IMG/VR virus record: IMGVR_UViG_3300009509_000027
Coordinates: 1 to 50,707 of that record
DNA length: 50,707 bases
Reading direction: 5' to 3' (one strand)
Origin: a virus
Shown here: positions 13,472 through 22,184 of the stretch, in pieces
Numbering within the stretch: the stretch's first letter is position 1
Layout of the letters: each line of letters opens with the position of its first letter
The notes under the pieces: generated by a model
Told to the model about the DNA's origin: nothing
Seen by the model: the letters and a program-made list of their open reading frames with translations, nothing else
Database searches by the model: none
Program-made: the position numbers and the translations under genes

Positions 13472-14637
13472 CGCACGACAACCCTCACTTCCTGGGCTGC
13501 TCGCGTCACGGCAGTATACATCCACTTATGGGCGTCACGCCCAAAGGAACCGCTTTCATCGAAGATCAGAACACGATCCCACTGTGAGCCTTGTGACTTA
13601 TGGACTGTCAGAGCGTAGCCGTAGTCAAATTCCTGAGCTTCTTTTCTAATCCACCAGGGCAGCGGCCTATCGTCTTGATCCATGAAGTAATGGCGATGAG
13701 CTTCGACCGCCAGGAAGCCAGAGTCTGTTTCTGGATCTTTGATAATGAGATCGAGAAATTCATCGCCAGTGTCATAGCATGATTCGACTTCCCAGATTCC
13801 GCCGTTAAGTAAGCCCACTTCGTGATCGTTTCGTAAGCAGACGAGCCTGTCACCTGTCACTGGGATATTGCTATAGCGTTTGAGAAGTCCACGTATTTTG
13901 TGATTTATGGCTTTCCGAGTTTTGTTTCGTCCCACGAGGATTTGATCGTACTCCAGGGCTTCTTCTGGAGTGACACTTCCCCAGGGGGTGACCATTCCAC
14001 CGTCAGGCTGTAGATACTCACGTTGTCGAACACGTGTTGCAAGTCCGATGATAGGATTGTCTTTTGCCTGACGGTGGATTTCGGTCAGCATGAAGTCGGG
14101 CTGAGCTTTGATGAAATACCCAGTGCCGTACACGGGCGGCAATTGTGCTGGATCGCCCAGTACAAGGATCTTCGTTCCGAAGCTCATCAGGTCTTTCGCC
14201 ATTTGCTCGTTCACCATAGAACACTCATCGACCACGACAAGGTCGGCAGTTTGAACAGGGCTGTCTGGATTGAGAACGAAGTTTGGAGAGTTGAGTTTCT
14301 TGTGCTCGAATTCGATCTGCTTCTCCAATTTTTCGATCTGCTCGTTATCGTCGGTGTTTGACAGTTCCAGCTCTAACTCCATCAACTTTGCCCGGCTTCG
14401 TTCCTTCGGGCAGTAAATCAACTGATGTATGGTGAATGCTTCGCAGCCCTTTTGCCGCAGGACATATGCGGCTTTGCCGGTGAACGCACAGAAAAGGGTA
14501 GACCCTGCGGCGACGTATTTCGCCAGGGTAGTTTTACCTGTACCGGCATAGCCGAACAACCTGAATAGTTGCTGGTCGGATTTCATCCACCGGCTAATGG
14601 CGTCCACAGCCTCTTGTTGTTGGTACGATAGACTCAT
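13468..14637 (-). CDS. SF1 helicase, RecD2/Dda-like
   Basis: 389 aa. Walker A GYAGTGKT (residues 29-36), motif Ia FTGKAAYVL, Walker B VVVDECSM, motif III LGDPAQLPP, and C-terminal ALTVHKSQGSQWD (motif V) and YTAVTRA (motif VI). This is the order of 5'-3' DNA helicases of the Dda/RecD2 group. It probably helps replication start or recombination. AGGTGAC precedes the ATG, right behind a terminator. Confidence 0.9.
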   Translation of the reverse strand: MSLSYQQQEAVDAISRWMKSDQQLFRLFGYAGTGKTTLAKYVAAGSTLFCAFTGKAAYVLRQKGCEAFTIHQLIYCPKERSRAKLMELELELSNTDDNEQIEKLEKQIEFEHKKLNSPNFVLNPDSPVQTADLVVVDECSMVNEQMAKDLMSFGTKILVLGDPAQLPPVYGTGYFIKAQPDFMLTEIHRQAKDNPIIGLATRVRQREYLQPDGGMVTPWGSVTPEEALEYDQILVGRNKTRKAINHKIRGLLKRYSNIPVTGDRLVCLRNDHEVGLLNGGIWEVESCYDTGDEFLDLIIKDPETDSGFLAVEAHRHYFMDQDDRPLPWWIRKEAQEFDYGYALTVHKSQGSQWDRVLIFDESGSFGRDAHKWMYTAVTRAAQEVRVVVR

Positions 14638-14660
14638 GTCACCTGCTCATAGTAAGCGAA

Positions 14661-14686
14661 TGAGCCGGGGCCGAAGCCCCGGCTCA
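14661..14686 (-). terminator. Hairpin terminator with UUCG loop
   Basis: A perfect 11-bp stem (14661-14671 with 14676-14686) with a TTCG loop. The following T-rich run is weak, so it may be a partial terminator or an mRNA 3' end stabiliser for the SSB gene. Confidence 0.7.
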
Positions 14687-14710
14687 CTGCCAGAGGAGAG
14701 TGAGAGATTC

Positions 14711-15541
14711 TCAGAACGGGACGTTTTCGTCGCTTCCGTCGCTTCCGTTGCCCGCGTTGGCCCCACCATGATCGACCTTCGCCTTACCCTCGGAGATCTG
14801 ATCCTTGAATTCCTTGCCCGCCAGGACAAAGATGTGGTCCGGGGGCAGGAGAGAATCGACCGCTGAGCCGTTGGCAAAGCTTATCTTGAAATTGTGGTAG
14901 GTGCCCTTGTTGTTCTTCTCAGAGACCGTGTTGATCTTGAGCAAGAATGCGAACAGAGGCGGATGGCCCTTGACTTGACGCATTGGCGTCATAATGGATT
15001 TGTATGCCTTGATCTTCGTGCTGCTGAACGAGATCATACAGGGGGTGATGATCTCCTCTCCGTCTACGATAAGGCCGTAGACGTAGAAGGTTTCGACCAG
15101 ATCGTGAGGATGGCCGTCGTCCACCGCGATAGTGTACTTACCAAACTCTTTGGATGCAGCCTTCGCATCCTTGACGATCTGACTGTCAGTCTCGTGGATA
15201 GCAACGAAGCCACCACCATCGAGTTGACGATTTTTCCATTCAACAAATAAGTGTTGAGTGTAGCAGGGCACAAACGTGACACCTTCCTTGCCGTCGAACA
15301 GCTCCTGCGAGGCTGTGTTGAGAAGATTGCCAGCTTTGGCACCCTCGATGTACTCCGCCTCGGTCTCCTGGACCTGCGGGGACATTGCCTGGACGATTGA
15401 CAGAAACGGAATCGTAAAGTCATCTTGACCCGTGTTGTCCCAGCCGTCACCAGCCATGTCCCCATAGTCATAGCGACCGGCGAGAGCAATTTGGCCTTCG
15501 TTCTTGACTGCCAAATCAGTTTTGTCTTTCTTGTTTGCCAT
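14711..15541 (-). CDS. Single-stranded DNA-binding protein with SSB-like tail
   Basis: 276 aa. A beta-rich core with many aromatic residues is followed by a Gly/Asn-rich linker and the acidic, hydrophobic-ended tail DENVPF. Such a tail is the protein-docking end of bacterial SSB (DDDIPF) and of phage SSBs. It lies with helicase and polymerase genes and is separated from them by a hairpin, which may let it be made in excess. The core family is not certain. Confidence 0.7.
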   Translation of the reverse strand: MANKKDKTDLAVKNEGQIALAGRYDYGDMAGDGWDNTGQDDFTIPFLSIVQAMSPQVQETEAEYIEGAKAGNLLNTASQELFDGKEGVTFVPCYTQHLFVEWKNRQLDGGGFVAIHETDSQIVKDAKAASKEFGKYTIAVDDGHPHDLVETFYVYGLIVDGEEIITPCMISFSSTKIKAYKSIMTPMRQVKGHPPLFAFLLKINTVSEKNNKGTYHNFKISFANGSAVDSLLPPDHIFVLAGKEFKDQISEGKAKVDHGGANAGNGSDGSDENVPF

Positions 15542-15579
15542 GTTCTTTGCTCCTCATAAAAATAGATAGGTACGTACCG

Positions 15580-16140
15580 CTACTTGCTTGAGATCTCGAC
15601 AACATCTACACAATGTACGCCGAAAATGTCCAGAGGTAATTCCTCTCCATCCTGTAACCGTCGCTTGACAAACGCCTTCACTGTTGAGGCATGGACATCC
15701 AACTCTACGCGGTTATTCGGCCAACCTTTTCCGATCAGCCGGAGAAGTGCTTTAACTTTTTCTTCTTTGGTCTTGTCGAAGTCGATAATGACACAACGCT
15801 TGACCATTCCGCCTTGACCATTCTCATCAAGCCAAGCGATTGCTTTGGGCTTGCGATCCTTCGAGATGCTTGTGAAGACTTTATTCCTGAGCCTCAATGG
15901 TAGACCGCTGCGTGTTTTCAATTCAGACATACCTACTTCATTGAACAACTCAGGCAGTTGTTCCTCAGCGATCTGTCTGTGATTCTCTCTGAGCTTTTTC
16001 AATTTCAGTTCCTGCTCAGCGATTTGCTTATCAAGACTGTGCATTTCATCAGCAAGCTTTGAAATCTTACCAAGCACATCCTCTTGATTTGTGGCTGCGT
16101 CTTCCTCGAACGCTGAATAATCGTATGGTACTTTGCTCAT
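15580..16140 (-). CDS. Coiled-coil replication-region protein
   Basis: 186 aa. The ATG at 16140 is chosen; the earlier ATG at 16155 overlaps the GAGGAG ribosome site. Residues about 25-60 form a coiled coil (KISKLADEMHSLDKQIAEQE), followed by a compact alpha/beta domain with basic patches. Its place between SNF2 helicase and SSB suggests a DNA-metabolism role. No named family is recognised. Confidence 0.65.
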   Translation of the reverse strand: MSKVPYDYSAFEEDAATNQEDVLGKISKLADEMHSLDKQIAEQELKLKKLRENHRQIAEEQLPELFNEVGMSELKTRSGLPLRLRNKVFTSISKDRKPKAIAWLDENGQGGMVKRCVIIDFDKTKEEKVKALLRLIGKGWPNNRVELDVHASTVKAFVKRRLQDGEELPLDIFGVHCVDVVEISSK

Positions 16141-16173
16141 CTTTTGTCTCCTCAACTCTCATTATATATGTGA

Positions 16174-16202
16174 ATTATACTACATTTTAATAAGCAAGTC
16201 AA
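16174..16202 (-). promoter_or_regulatory. Strong sigma70-type promoter
   Basis: The -35 TTGACT is at 16197-16202 and the -10 TATAAT at 16174-16179, with a 17-bp spacer in an AT-rich gap. It probably drives the main replication operon leftward. Confidence 0.8.
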
Positions 16203-16219
16203 CTTAAAAATTGAAAAAA

Positions 16220-17686
16220 TTATGTGTTTGCATTATAGGACTCAAGCCACTTTCTGATCCTACCGTCAATCACCTTCGAAGCGTTGTCAAACTTGAACCG
16301 CAGAGCGTCTATGATATCGACATCTTTCGTACCGTCAGCCACAATATCAATGTAGTGCACACGATCTTCTTGCCCAGCTCGGTGATTGCGATCTTCGCTT
16401 TGGTGACGCTCTTTCATCTTGTAGCTGTTGCTATAATAGATTGTCGTCTTCGCTTCATTCAGTGTATGTCCCTCACCCATGCTCTCAGGTGTTGCTACTA
16501 TGAATTGTGTTTTGTCAATTGGATCTTTCTTGAAGCGTAGTTTGTTGTCTTCGCGTTCGTCTTCGTCAATGGACCCATCCCATCGGACGGCAGTGTCACC
16601 AAGCATGTCACAGATAAGATTTATGTCTTCGATGAACCTTGCCCAGATGATTGTTTTGTGCGGAAGATCCTGTGTGATCTCGCCGAGTGCTTGCAGCCTG
16701 GGGTTTTTGTCTTCGATCATAACACACTCATTCTCATTGCCGGTCGGCAAATAACCACAAGCAATTTGCTGTAGCCGGAGAAGCCGGGTGATCGCCAGCG
16801 GCGTGAAGATCATTTCACCTTCGAGGCATGTAAAAAATTCGTCTTCGATCTCTTTGTAGAGTGCCCATTGCTTCGGCGTCATTTCAAAACCTGAGTATGA
16901 GTATAGCTTTGGTGGTAGATCGAGCACGTCTTCCTTCAAGACACGTGAGGAAATTGACTCAACTAACTGAGTAAGTATTTCCAAATTCTTATAGCCGACG
17001 CATACGTCGTACTCTCGGTCCTGCTTTCCGTTATAGCCTTTCTCCCAAACACCGAAGAAGGTTTTGAAACACTGGAAGCTACCAAGACCATACGGCGTAT
17101 CACTCCAAAACTTCTTATTCAGAAATCTGAATTGAGTATAGACATCGAACGGCGTGTTTGTGATCGGTGTACCACAGAGCGTTCGCTTGTACTCCGCGTA
17201 GTCGGCGGAAGCCAGGATCGTTCGAGTGATCTTCGCCGAAGGTGTCTTGAACCTGTTTGACTCATCGCCGACGTAAAGACACTTCCGCTTCGTCAAAAAC
17301 GCTTTCGCCAGCTTCTTTCCGCTGTCCGTCTTGATCCCTGGGTATGACATCGCCAAGATCGGAAGGTGTCCAGAGCCAGCGTTCAACACTGCGGAGCATT
17401 CGGCCTGATGCTTCTTCGTCTTTGATCGCGTAGTTTTGAAAGCAACCGCAGCATGGGGTAGGTCGAAGTGGTCCGGGATCTCGTAGTTTACCCAGTTGGT
17501 GTGAAGCCCAGGTGGGGCAACGACGAATAGGCCGTCAATCTTGCCTGCCTTGTATAACTCCTCAGCCGTTGCCAGGGCGAGCCATGTCTTGCCCGTGCCT
17601 TGTTCCCAGTGGATAGCTCTGACGGGGTCGTGAGCGTGTAGCTCCAATTCTTCTTTTTGCTTGATATGCAGTGGAGTAGTTTTCAT
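16220..17686 (-). CDS. SNF2-family DNA helicase/translocase
   Basis: 488 aa. Walker A EQGTGKT (28-34), motif Ia VVAPPGLHTNW, motif II VGDES (141-142), motif III RTLCGTPITN, motif V TPESMGEGHTLN, motif VI SEDRNHRAGQ. This order identifies an SNF2-like double-stranded DNA translocase, common in phage replication modules and thought to aid replication or recombination. The ATG overlaps the preceding gene by 4 nt. Confidence 0.9.
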   Translation of the reverse strand: MKTTPLHIKQKEELELHAHDPVRAIHWEQGTGKTWLALATAEELYKAGKIDGLFVVAPPGLHTNWVNYEIPDHFDLPHAAVAFKTTRSKTKKHQAECSAVLNAGSGHLPILAMSYPGIKTDSGKKLAKAFLTKRKCLYVGDESNRFKTPSAKITRTILASADYAEYKRTLCGTPITNTPFDVYTQFRFLNKKFWSDTPYGLGSFQCFKTFFGVWEKGYNGKQDREYDVCVGYKNLEILTQLVESISSRVLKEDVLDLPPKLYSYSGFEMTPKQWALYKEIEDEFFTCLEGEMIFTPLAITRLLRLQQIACGYLPTGNENECVMIEDKNPRLQALGEITQDLPHKTIIWARFIEDINLICDMLGDTAVRWDGSIDEDEREDNKLRFKKDPIDKTQFIVATPESMGEGHTLNEAKTTIYYSNSYKMKERHQSEDRNHRAGQEDRVHYIDIVADGTKDVDIIDALRFKFDNASKVIDGRIRKWLESYNANT

Positions 17687-17949
17687 GCGTACACCTTTGC
17701 ATTTAAGATTGTCTGCACTGCTCCATCTTCCTCGATTATGAAGATGTAATTGCCCAGCTCTTTGAAATTAAAGTCCAGGGCAAATACACCGTCTTCGAGC
17801 TTATATAGGTTCAATGATTTGACATCACTGTGCGTCTCTGAGTGGCGAGGGCCATAGACCCGTGCCACTACCAGTGTGGGTTTCAGGTCTATGGCTGTAT
17901 AAACTAACTTATCTGGCCCCGGTTTGTACGTGTTGCGGAGAAACCTCAT
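17683..17949 (-). CDS. Hypothetical protein with small beta domain
   Basis: 88 aa. Alternating beta segments (LVYTAIDLKPTLVVARVYG, NYIFIIEEDG) suggest a small sandwich. It overlaps the previous gene by 1 nt and the helicase gene by 4 nt. Proteins of this kind, paired with the next-upstream gene, are common in phages near tail genes. Function unknown. Confidence 0.65.
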   Translation of the reverse strand: MRFLRNTYKPGPDKLVYTAIDLKPTLVVARVYGPRHSETHSDVKSLNLYKLEDGVFALDFNFKELGNYIFIIEEDGAVQTILNAKVYA

Positions 17950-18335
17950 TATCCAAAGTGTCCCCCACCACCGATTGTGGCTGTGTTCGCCAGGATCTGA
18001 GCCAACACAAGATCCTGTGCGTCGATCTTATCGCTAATAACAACAATACCGCCGCCGAGCGACTCGACTGAGTGACTGCCGATGATGAATTGTTTCGTGA
18101 TGTCCATACCGGTGTCATCAAGAAACTGAACCCGCCACGTACCCGCAACGTCCGGCACAAATGTACCTATGACGATTTTCGTAGAGCCAACCTGCGTGAG
18201 GCCAGCACCAATCGTCAGGGTAGCTTCGACGGCGTTTAACTCATTATAAACAATTGCAGTCGGGTTGTCACTCGCAGGATCGCCGCTTATCCTGGAGCTA
18301 AAGGGTACAGTGTTACCAACTTTCCACTTTTCCAT
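17949..18335 (-). CDS. Hypothetical phage protein (beta-sandwich)
   Basis: 128 aa; the ATG at 18335 has an AGGAG site, so the longer upstream frame is discarded. The centre reads like a beta-sandwich with GTWRVQFLDDTG, and the C-terminus is Gly-rich (TATIGGGGHFG). It may be a small accessory structural protein paired with the 88-aa protein. No named family. Confidence 0.65.
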   Translation of the reverse strand: MEKWKVGNTVPFSSRISGDPASDNPTAIVYNELNAVEATLTIGAGLTQVGSTKIVIGTFVPDVAGTWRVQFLDDTGMDITKQFIIGSHSVESLGGGIVVISDKIDAQDLVLAQILANTATIGGGGHFG

Positions 18336-18337
18336 TT

Positions 18338-18619
18338 CTAAGCTCCTTTCAAGGAATAATAGAGTAACAAGATAAGCCAAACCGTGTTCGTCAACGTGAT
18401 GAAATATGAAGCCACGAGACTCCATCGCTGCTGGATTGATTTATAGTAGTACAGGTTCCAATAGCCCCACAGAGTAAAGAAAGCAACTGTCACGGGGCTG
18501 ACTCCTGCAACGGATTGATCGTGGATTATGCGGGTGATGTGCAGTAGAGTAAAGAATCCACCGCTCAGCTCGAACCCGCTGTTAATCCGGTCACTTTTCT
18601 TCTGGGTCGATTGGGCCAC
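18338..18619 (-). CDS. Phage membrane protein with three hydrophobic segments
   Basis: 93 aa if started at the GTG at 18619, which has GAGG five bases upstream; an ATG at 18757 would require a 167-nt overlap with the next gene. The sequence has the motif AFFTLWGYWNLYYY and two further hydrophobic stretches, a pattern familiar from small phage inner-membrane proteins near tail genes. Function unknown; holin-like activity is possible. Confidence 0.6.
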   Translation of the reverse strand: MAQSTQKKSDRINSGFELSGGFFTLLHITRIIHDQSVAGVSPVTVAFFTLWGYWNLYYYKSIQQRWSLVASYFITLTNTVWLILLLYYSLKGA

Positions 18620-18785
18620 GCCATCCTCGCTTTCGTGCACTTGCCCAGGCTGATTTGATCCGGGCGTTGTATTGACGCGGAGTGATGACGCCCAGGGAGC
18701 GATCTGCCCTGAGATCTCGCACTTCCCAGGGGAGACCGCTTGGCCTGTAAGCGTCACCTTTTCCGCCTGACCCTTGTCGTCTCAT
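18591..18785 (-). CDS. Small basic hypothetical protein
   Basis: 64 aa. Its ATG overlaps the stop of the phosphoesterase gene (ATGA), so it is coupled. Sequence is arginine-rich, with ITPRQYNARIKSAWASARKR in the middle and an acidic end. It overlaps the following gene by 29 nt. Function unknown. Confidence 0.6.
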   Translation of the reverse strand: MRRQGSGGKGDAYRPSGLPWEVRDLRADRSLGVITPRQYNARIKSAWASARKRGWRGPIDPEEK

Positions 18786-20392
18786 GCTCTGTACTTTCCT
18801 TTCCAGACGGTTATAATTGTACGCTTGCCATTTGGGTATGTCACCACGTGTGAGTGTGACCAGCTTGACGGTCCTCTTGTGTACCAGACGTCAGACTTAA
18901 TGTCACAAGAGACACCTGCCACATAGAGGCCGTCGTAGATTCCGGCCTTGTGTAAGTGACCGATGTTGGCTTTGCGTCCCATTTTACTTAGGTTAGACGG
19001 ATTGCCTCTTGCTCCGTCAGGCCCGAGAGAGCCGTGCATACCGCACTCAATCTTGGCGTCTGTAATCAGCATACTTTCATCTTCGCGTAGGAAGGTTGCC
19101 ACATGTTCTTCCAGGCCGGTTATCCGGCAGGCATACTCTAAGGCATGAAAGTTTCGTGCGTAGGGGTCACTCTCCATAGCTTCGTAGAATGCTACGTTGA
19201 GCTTCAACCAAATCAGAGCGTTCTTCGGGTCATCCAACCCTTCGCGGCTGTCCAGCCAGCGTTCAATCCAGGGCCGGTCGTGATTAGCATCCACGACGTA
19301 GGTCTCACAGAAATTACGATACATGTCACGCAGATGATTGTTGCATTCTGCGAATTCCTTCTTGAGGTCATTCCACGCTCCAGAGCGAGCGAAGTTGCGA
19401 AACCTCTGATGTAGTGACTTCTTAGAGTGATGGTTCGTTATCGAGCCAGCCATTAGGTCGTGGATGAATTGATATTTTGGTTTCAGCTCATCCAACATAA
19501 GCTGCGAACATTTGTTTACACTCTTGTCCAAAAGCATTAAGGCATGAGTGTCACCCCAGGTGATAGCTTCGATTCGGTCGTTCTCGTACACAACGCCACC
19601 TTCAACCACTACATCAAGGTCGTATATTGTGCCGTCGTTTGTGGCGTTCAACTGCCGCAGCCACCAGTTGCCGCCACTATCCACTTCGACAAGCACGGCA
19701 CCGTAGCAGTGGTGGAATTCGGCCTTGAGTCCCTCACGCTTCTGTATGTAGTTGCGTTGAGTGACAGTCCCGGTTGTGTAGTTGAATTTCGTGTTTTCTT
19801 TTCGTCCGGTTGGAATAGACTCCATCGCCATCTTGACTTGTGGAAAGATAGCACTGGACCGGCCCGTGTAAGACTCGAAGCCAGTCAGCGGACGAACCGC
19901 CGTGGGAAGAATGTTCATCTCGCCGCACCAGTATAGGTTGTTGGCGATAAGGTGACGTTTGTCCGCAATGTACGGCACAACTTTTCGGTCGTACCAGAGT
20001 GTAGTCTGTTTGCTTTTGGCCTTGCCACGCTTGACTGACAGTTTGCCGAAGGCGTTCTGATTGTAGGTGAATGTCCCCACCATGAGCTGAGCCTCGTAGT
20101 ATTCGGCCAGGGCCAATAAGCTGTGCCACACAGGAGTGTGGACATACGTGTTGTTCTGAGCTGAGGTCAGAATATACCGCTTGATTTGACCAGCTTTGGG
20201 CCGCGAACACACTACCGCCTTAATTCCGTGGACACTTCCATCGGCAATCTTCTTGGTCCGGTCAATCCCCGCCTTCTTCAAGTGGTGATAGATACTACCC
20301 CGGCCAATGCCTAAGCTCTTGGCCGTCTTTCCAATGTTGCCGCCGTTGTCTTGATAGACCTTAACCACTTGCTCCACTGTTACTTTAGACAT
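18782..20392 (-). CDS. HTH-calcineurin-like phosphoesterase fusion
   Basis: 536 aa. The ATG at 20392 has AGGAG. Residues 1-40 contain a Fis/invertase-type helix-turn-helix (NIGKTAKSLGIGRGSIYHHL). Metal-binding motifs of calcineurin-like phosphoesterases follow in order: WGDTHA, DANHDRPW, then a histidine segment ECGMHGS and IGHLHK. This suggests an Mre11-like nuclease or phosphodiesterase that binds DNA; it resembles proteins called DNA transfer protein A1-like in some phages, but I cannot confirm homology. It overlaps neighbours by 4-8 nt. Confidence 0.65.
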   Translation of the reverse strand: MSKVTVEQVVKVYQDNGGNIGKTAKSLGIGRGSIYHHLKKAGIDRTKKIADGSVHGIKAVVCSRPKAGQIKRYILTSAQNNTYVHTPVWHSLLALAEYYEAQLMVGTFTYNQNAFGKLSVKRGKAKSKQTTLWYDRKVVPYIADKRHLIANNLYWCGEMNILPTAVRPLTGFESYTGRSSAIFPQVKMAMESIPTGRKENTKFNYTTGTVTQRNYIQKREGLKAEFHHCYGAVLVEVDSGGNWWLRQLNATNDGTIYDLDVVVEGGVVYENDRIEAITWGDTHALMLLDKSVNKCSQLMLDELKPKYQFIHDLMAGSITNHHSKKSLHQRFRNFARSGAWNDLKKEFAECNNHLRDMYRNFCETYVVDANHDRPWIERWLDSREGLDDPKNALIWLKLNVAFYEAMESDPYARNFHALEYACRITGLEEHVATFLREDESMLITDAKIECGMHGSLGPDGARGNPSNLSKMGRKANIGHLHKAGIYDGLYVAGVSCDIKSDVWYTRGPSSWSHSHVVTYPNGKRTIITVWKGKYRA

Positions 20393-20999
20393 GCTGCTCC
20401 TTTCGATGTTTCGCTGGATGACAGGAAATATCAATCCATCTATCCAACATTTTTGCAATATACTCCACTGTGGTTCCATCATAGAAAACGTGGTCATTCT
20501 GGTTCCAGGGCCGAGGGACCAGGATTGCCGACCCACCGGCTTTGATGAATCGCTCGACGTTTGATTGACTGTCATCTATGAGCAGATGATTAAAGTCACC
20601 TGCAAATTCTTCTTTCGGCACATGAGTCGGCACCAACCGATACCGCAGCTCCGGCATATTGCATAGCACCCACTGGGCTTTGCCGGAGTACGACTCATCA
20701 TTGTTCATCGGTCGTGTCAACATCATGGTTTCGTTTGGGCGAAATCGCTCCCAGACTACTTTGAGAATCTCTCGACCGTCAATAGTCCAGGGAAGGTTTG
20801 CCCAGAATTCGTAGGTGCAAAATTTGCTGACTTCGAGCCAGCTTGTGCCCAGGGAAGGGAAGATGTCCATGACGTGACCCCAGGTCCACGAGTGGCAGAT
20901 GTCGCCTACAAATGGATAGCCCAGGACGCGAAGAATCGGATTGACGAAATCTGAGAAGACTCCGTCACAATCCAAAAAGATTGTATGTTCATACTTCAT
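20385..20999 (-). CDS. HAD-family 5'(3')-deoxyribonucleotidase-like phosphatase
   Basis: 204 aa; the ATG at 20999 has AGGAG. HAD motif I is FLDCDGVFSDF (Asp10, Asp12), motif II is probably MMLTRP, and motif IV is LLIDDSQSN. These place it with NT5C-type nucleotidases, which remove phosphate from deoxyribonucleoside monophosphates and help rebalance nucleotide pools. It is next to a nucleotide pyrophosphohydrolase-like gene, supporting this role. Confidence 0.75.
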   Translation of the reverse strand: MKYEHTIFLDCDGVFSDFVNPILRVLGYPFVGDICHSWTWGHVMDIFPSLGTSWLEVSKFCTYEFWANLPWTIDGREILKVVWERFRPNETMMLTRPMNNDESYSGKAQWVLCNMPELRYRLVPTHVPKEEFAGDFNHLLIDDSQSNVERFIKAGGSAILVPRPWNQNDHVFYDGTTVEYIAKMLDRWIDISCHPAKHRKEQHV

Positions 21000-21015
21000 T
21001 CTCACACTCCTACAA

Positions 21016-21780
21016 TTAAGACTGTATGCAGCCGGGCACACGAAGCGGGCGGTCATCAATCCAGTTACCCATGACCTGACAATCGAGCAGCACTTGCATA
21101 CTCGACAATGCTTTCGTCAGGTGTGATAGACCACTATCCTTGTCCACCTGGGTTCCTTCAATGAAGTCACCAAGATGTCGGATTGCTGCATCATAGTAAA
21201 CGGTTGCTCGAACACCAACAGCTCGGTAGTTGTGTCGGCCATACTTGCGGCCACCTTCCATCATGCCAAGGGATGCTTCGAGGATAACTCGCCAGGGCAG
21301 AGTGTGAAAAGGAATGTCGGCGTCAATGGTGACGGGCACCTGGAAGCCGATTGTGCCTGCGGGTAGCTGCGTGTAAGGCTCTACGCACTTCGGCAGCTTT
21401 TCTATGATTTGTTCTGCAAATACGTTCAGCTCTTTGACGTGAAGACCTTCGGTCCCGACGCGATCATCCACCAACCTACCCTCAAGCTCAGCGTGACGCA
21501 ACACAACTCCGTGAGCCATTGCACGAGCTAACATTGGAGTACTGTCGTCGTCTCCGATTCCTTCCCAGAACATCATCAGGTTCGCTATGGCTGCATTGAA
21601 GTGTTCGCTCGCATGGATATTGCCGTCGCGACAATCTTCAAGACCTTCATCCTGCATTGCCAAAGCAACCAGTGCGACCGAGTGACTGCTGAGGCAGCTC
21701 ATCGGCACCTTCTTTATACCGATAGCGTCTTTGGGGTTTGTCGGCTTCACGACACTTGCTTTTTTCTTTTTTGCTTTCAT
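21016..21780 (-). CDS. dATP/dGTP diphosphohydrolase-like protein, two-copy domain
   Basis: 254 aa. The start TNPKDAIGIKKVPM and the C-terminal half (GGRKYGRHNYRAVGVRATVY, then AAIRHL and SGLSHL, ending WIDDRP) match the phage dATP/dGTP diphosphohydrolase N-terminal (DUF5664-like) family. The N-terminal half aligns with the C-terminal half (HFNAAIANL, AMAHGVVLRHAE, LVDDR), so the domain is duplicated and the first copy has lost the KYGRHNW-type segment. Expected role: dNTP pool control. GAGAGG precedes the ATG. Confidence 0.7.
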   Translation of the reverse strand: MKAKKKKASVVKPTNPKDAIGIKKVPMSCLSSHSVALVALAMQDEGLEDCRDGNIHASEHFNAAIANLMMFWEGIGDDDSTPMLARAMAHGVVLRHAELEGRLVDDRVGTEGLHVKELNVFAEQIIEKLPKCVEPYTQLPAGTIGFQVPVTIDADIPFHTLPWRVILEASLGMMEGGRKYGRHNYRAVGVRATVYYDAAIRHLGDFIEGTQVDKDSGLSHLTKALSSMQVLLDCQVMGNWIDDRPLRVPGCIQS

Positions 21781-21869
21781 TCACGTTCCTCTCAGAGAGT
21801 ATAGAATATGTCCGCAACGATTGTGGTCTGTGGTGCCAACACTTTGGCTTTCACTCTCCTGATTGTCTG

Positions 21870-22106
21870 TTATTTACCAATTGCCTTTCCTATGGCCAGC
21901 AGGACTCCCCCGGCGACTGCTATTGTAATCAGACCTATCATGGTCATCACGGCTTTTGTTCCACAGGTTTGTGTCAAATGACGAAGAGAACGCAAGAAGT
22001 GCATATCTTCTTGAGCAGAGATTGGGTCCGATAAATCAAAGCCAAGTTTCGTCAGGGTGCACTCCACAGTTTGCTCAATCATCTGTTTTTCTTTATCATC
22101 CATCAT
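21870..22106 (-). CDS. Small one-span membrane protein, possible holin
   Basis: 78 aa. The N-terminal half is charged and helical (DPISAQEDMHFLRSLRHL), followed by a hydrophobic segment at residues 51-74 (AVMTMIGLITIAVAGGVLLA) and a short basic end. This matches a common small phage family encoded next to tail-tip genes, sometimes called holin-like. It is the first gene after the promoter at 22148. Confidence 0.6.
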   Translation of the reverse strand: MMDDKEKQMIEQTVECTLTKLGFDLSDPISAQEDMHFLRSLRHLTQTCGTKAVMTMIGLITIAVAGGVLLAIGKAIGK

Positions 22107-22147
22107 TCAACACCTTACCTTTGTTCCTTCATTTCAATATATTATAA

Positions 22148-22176
22148 AGTATACACTTTTAGACACCTTTTGTCAA
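22148..22176 (-). promoter_or_regulatory. Strong sigma70-type promoter
   Basis: The consensus -35 TTGACA is at 22171-22176 and the -10 TATACT at 22148-22153, with a 17-bp spacer. It begins the transcription unit that follows the tail module. Confidence 0.8.
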
Positions 22177-22184
22177 GTGTAATT

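Noticed and set aside
18620-18757. 139-aa start for the three-segment membrane protein
   Set aside because: The first 46 residues are the antiphase of the 64-aa basic gene, while a GTG at 18619 has a well-placed GAGG.
19648-20210. Alternative minus-strand frames within the phosphoesterase gene
   Set aside because: Cys/Ser/Arg-rich compositions typical of shadow frames and no start signals.
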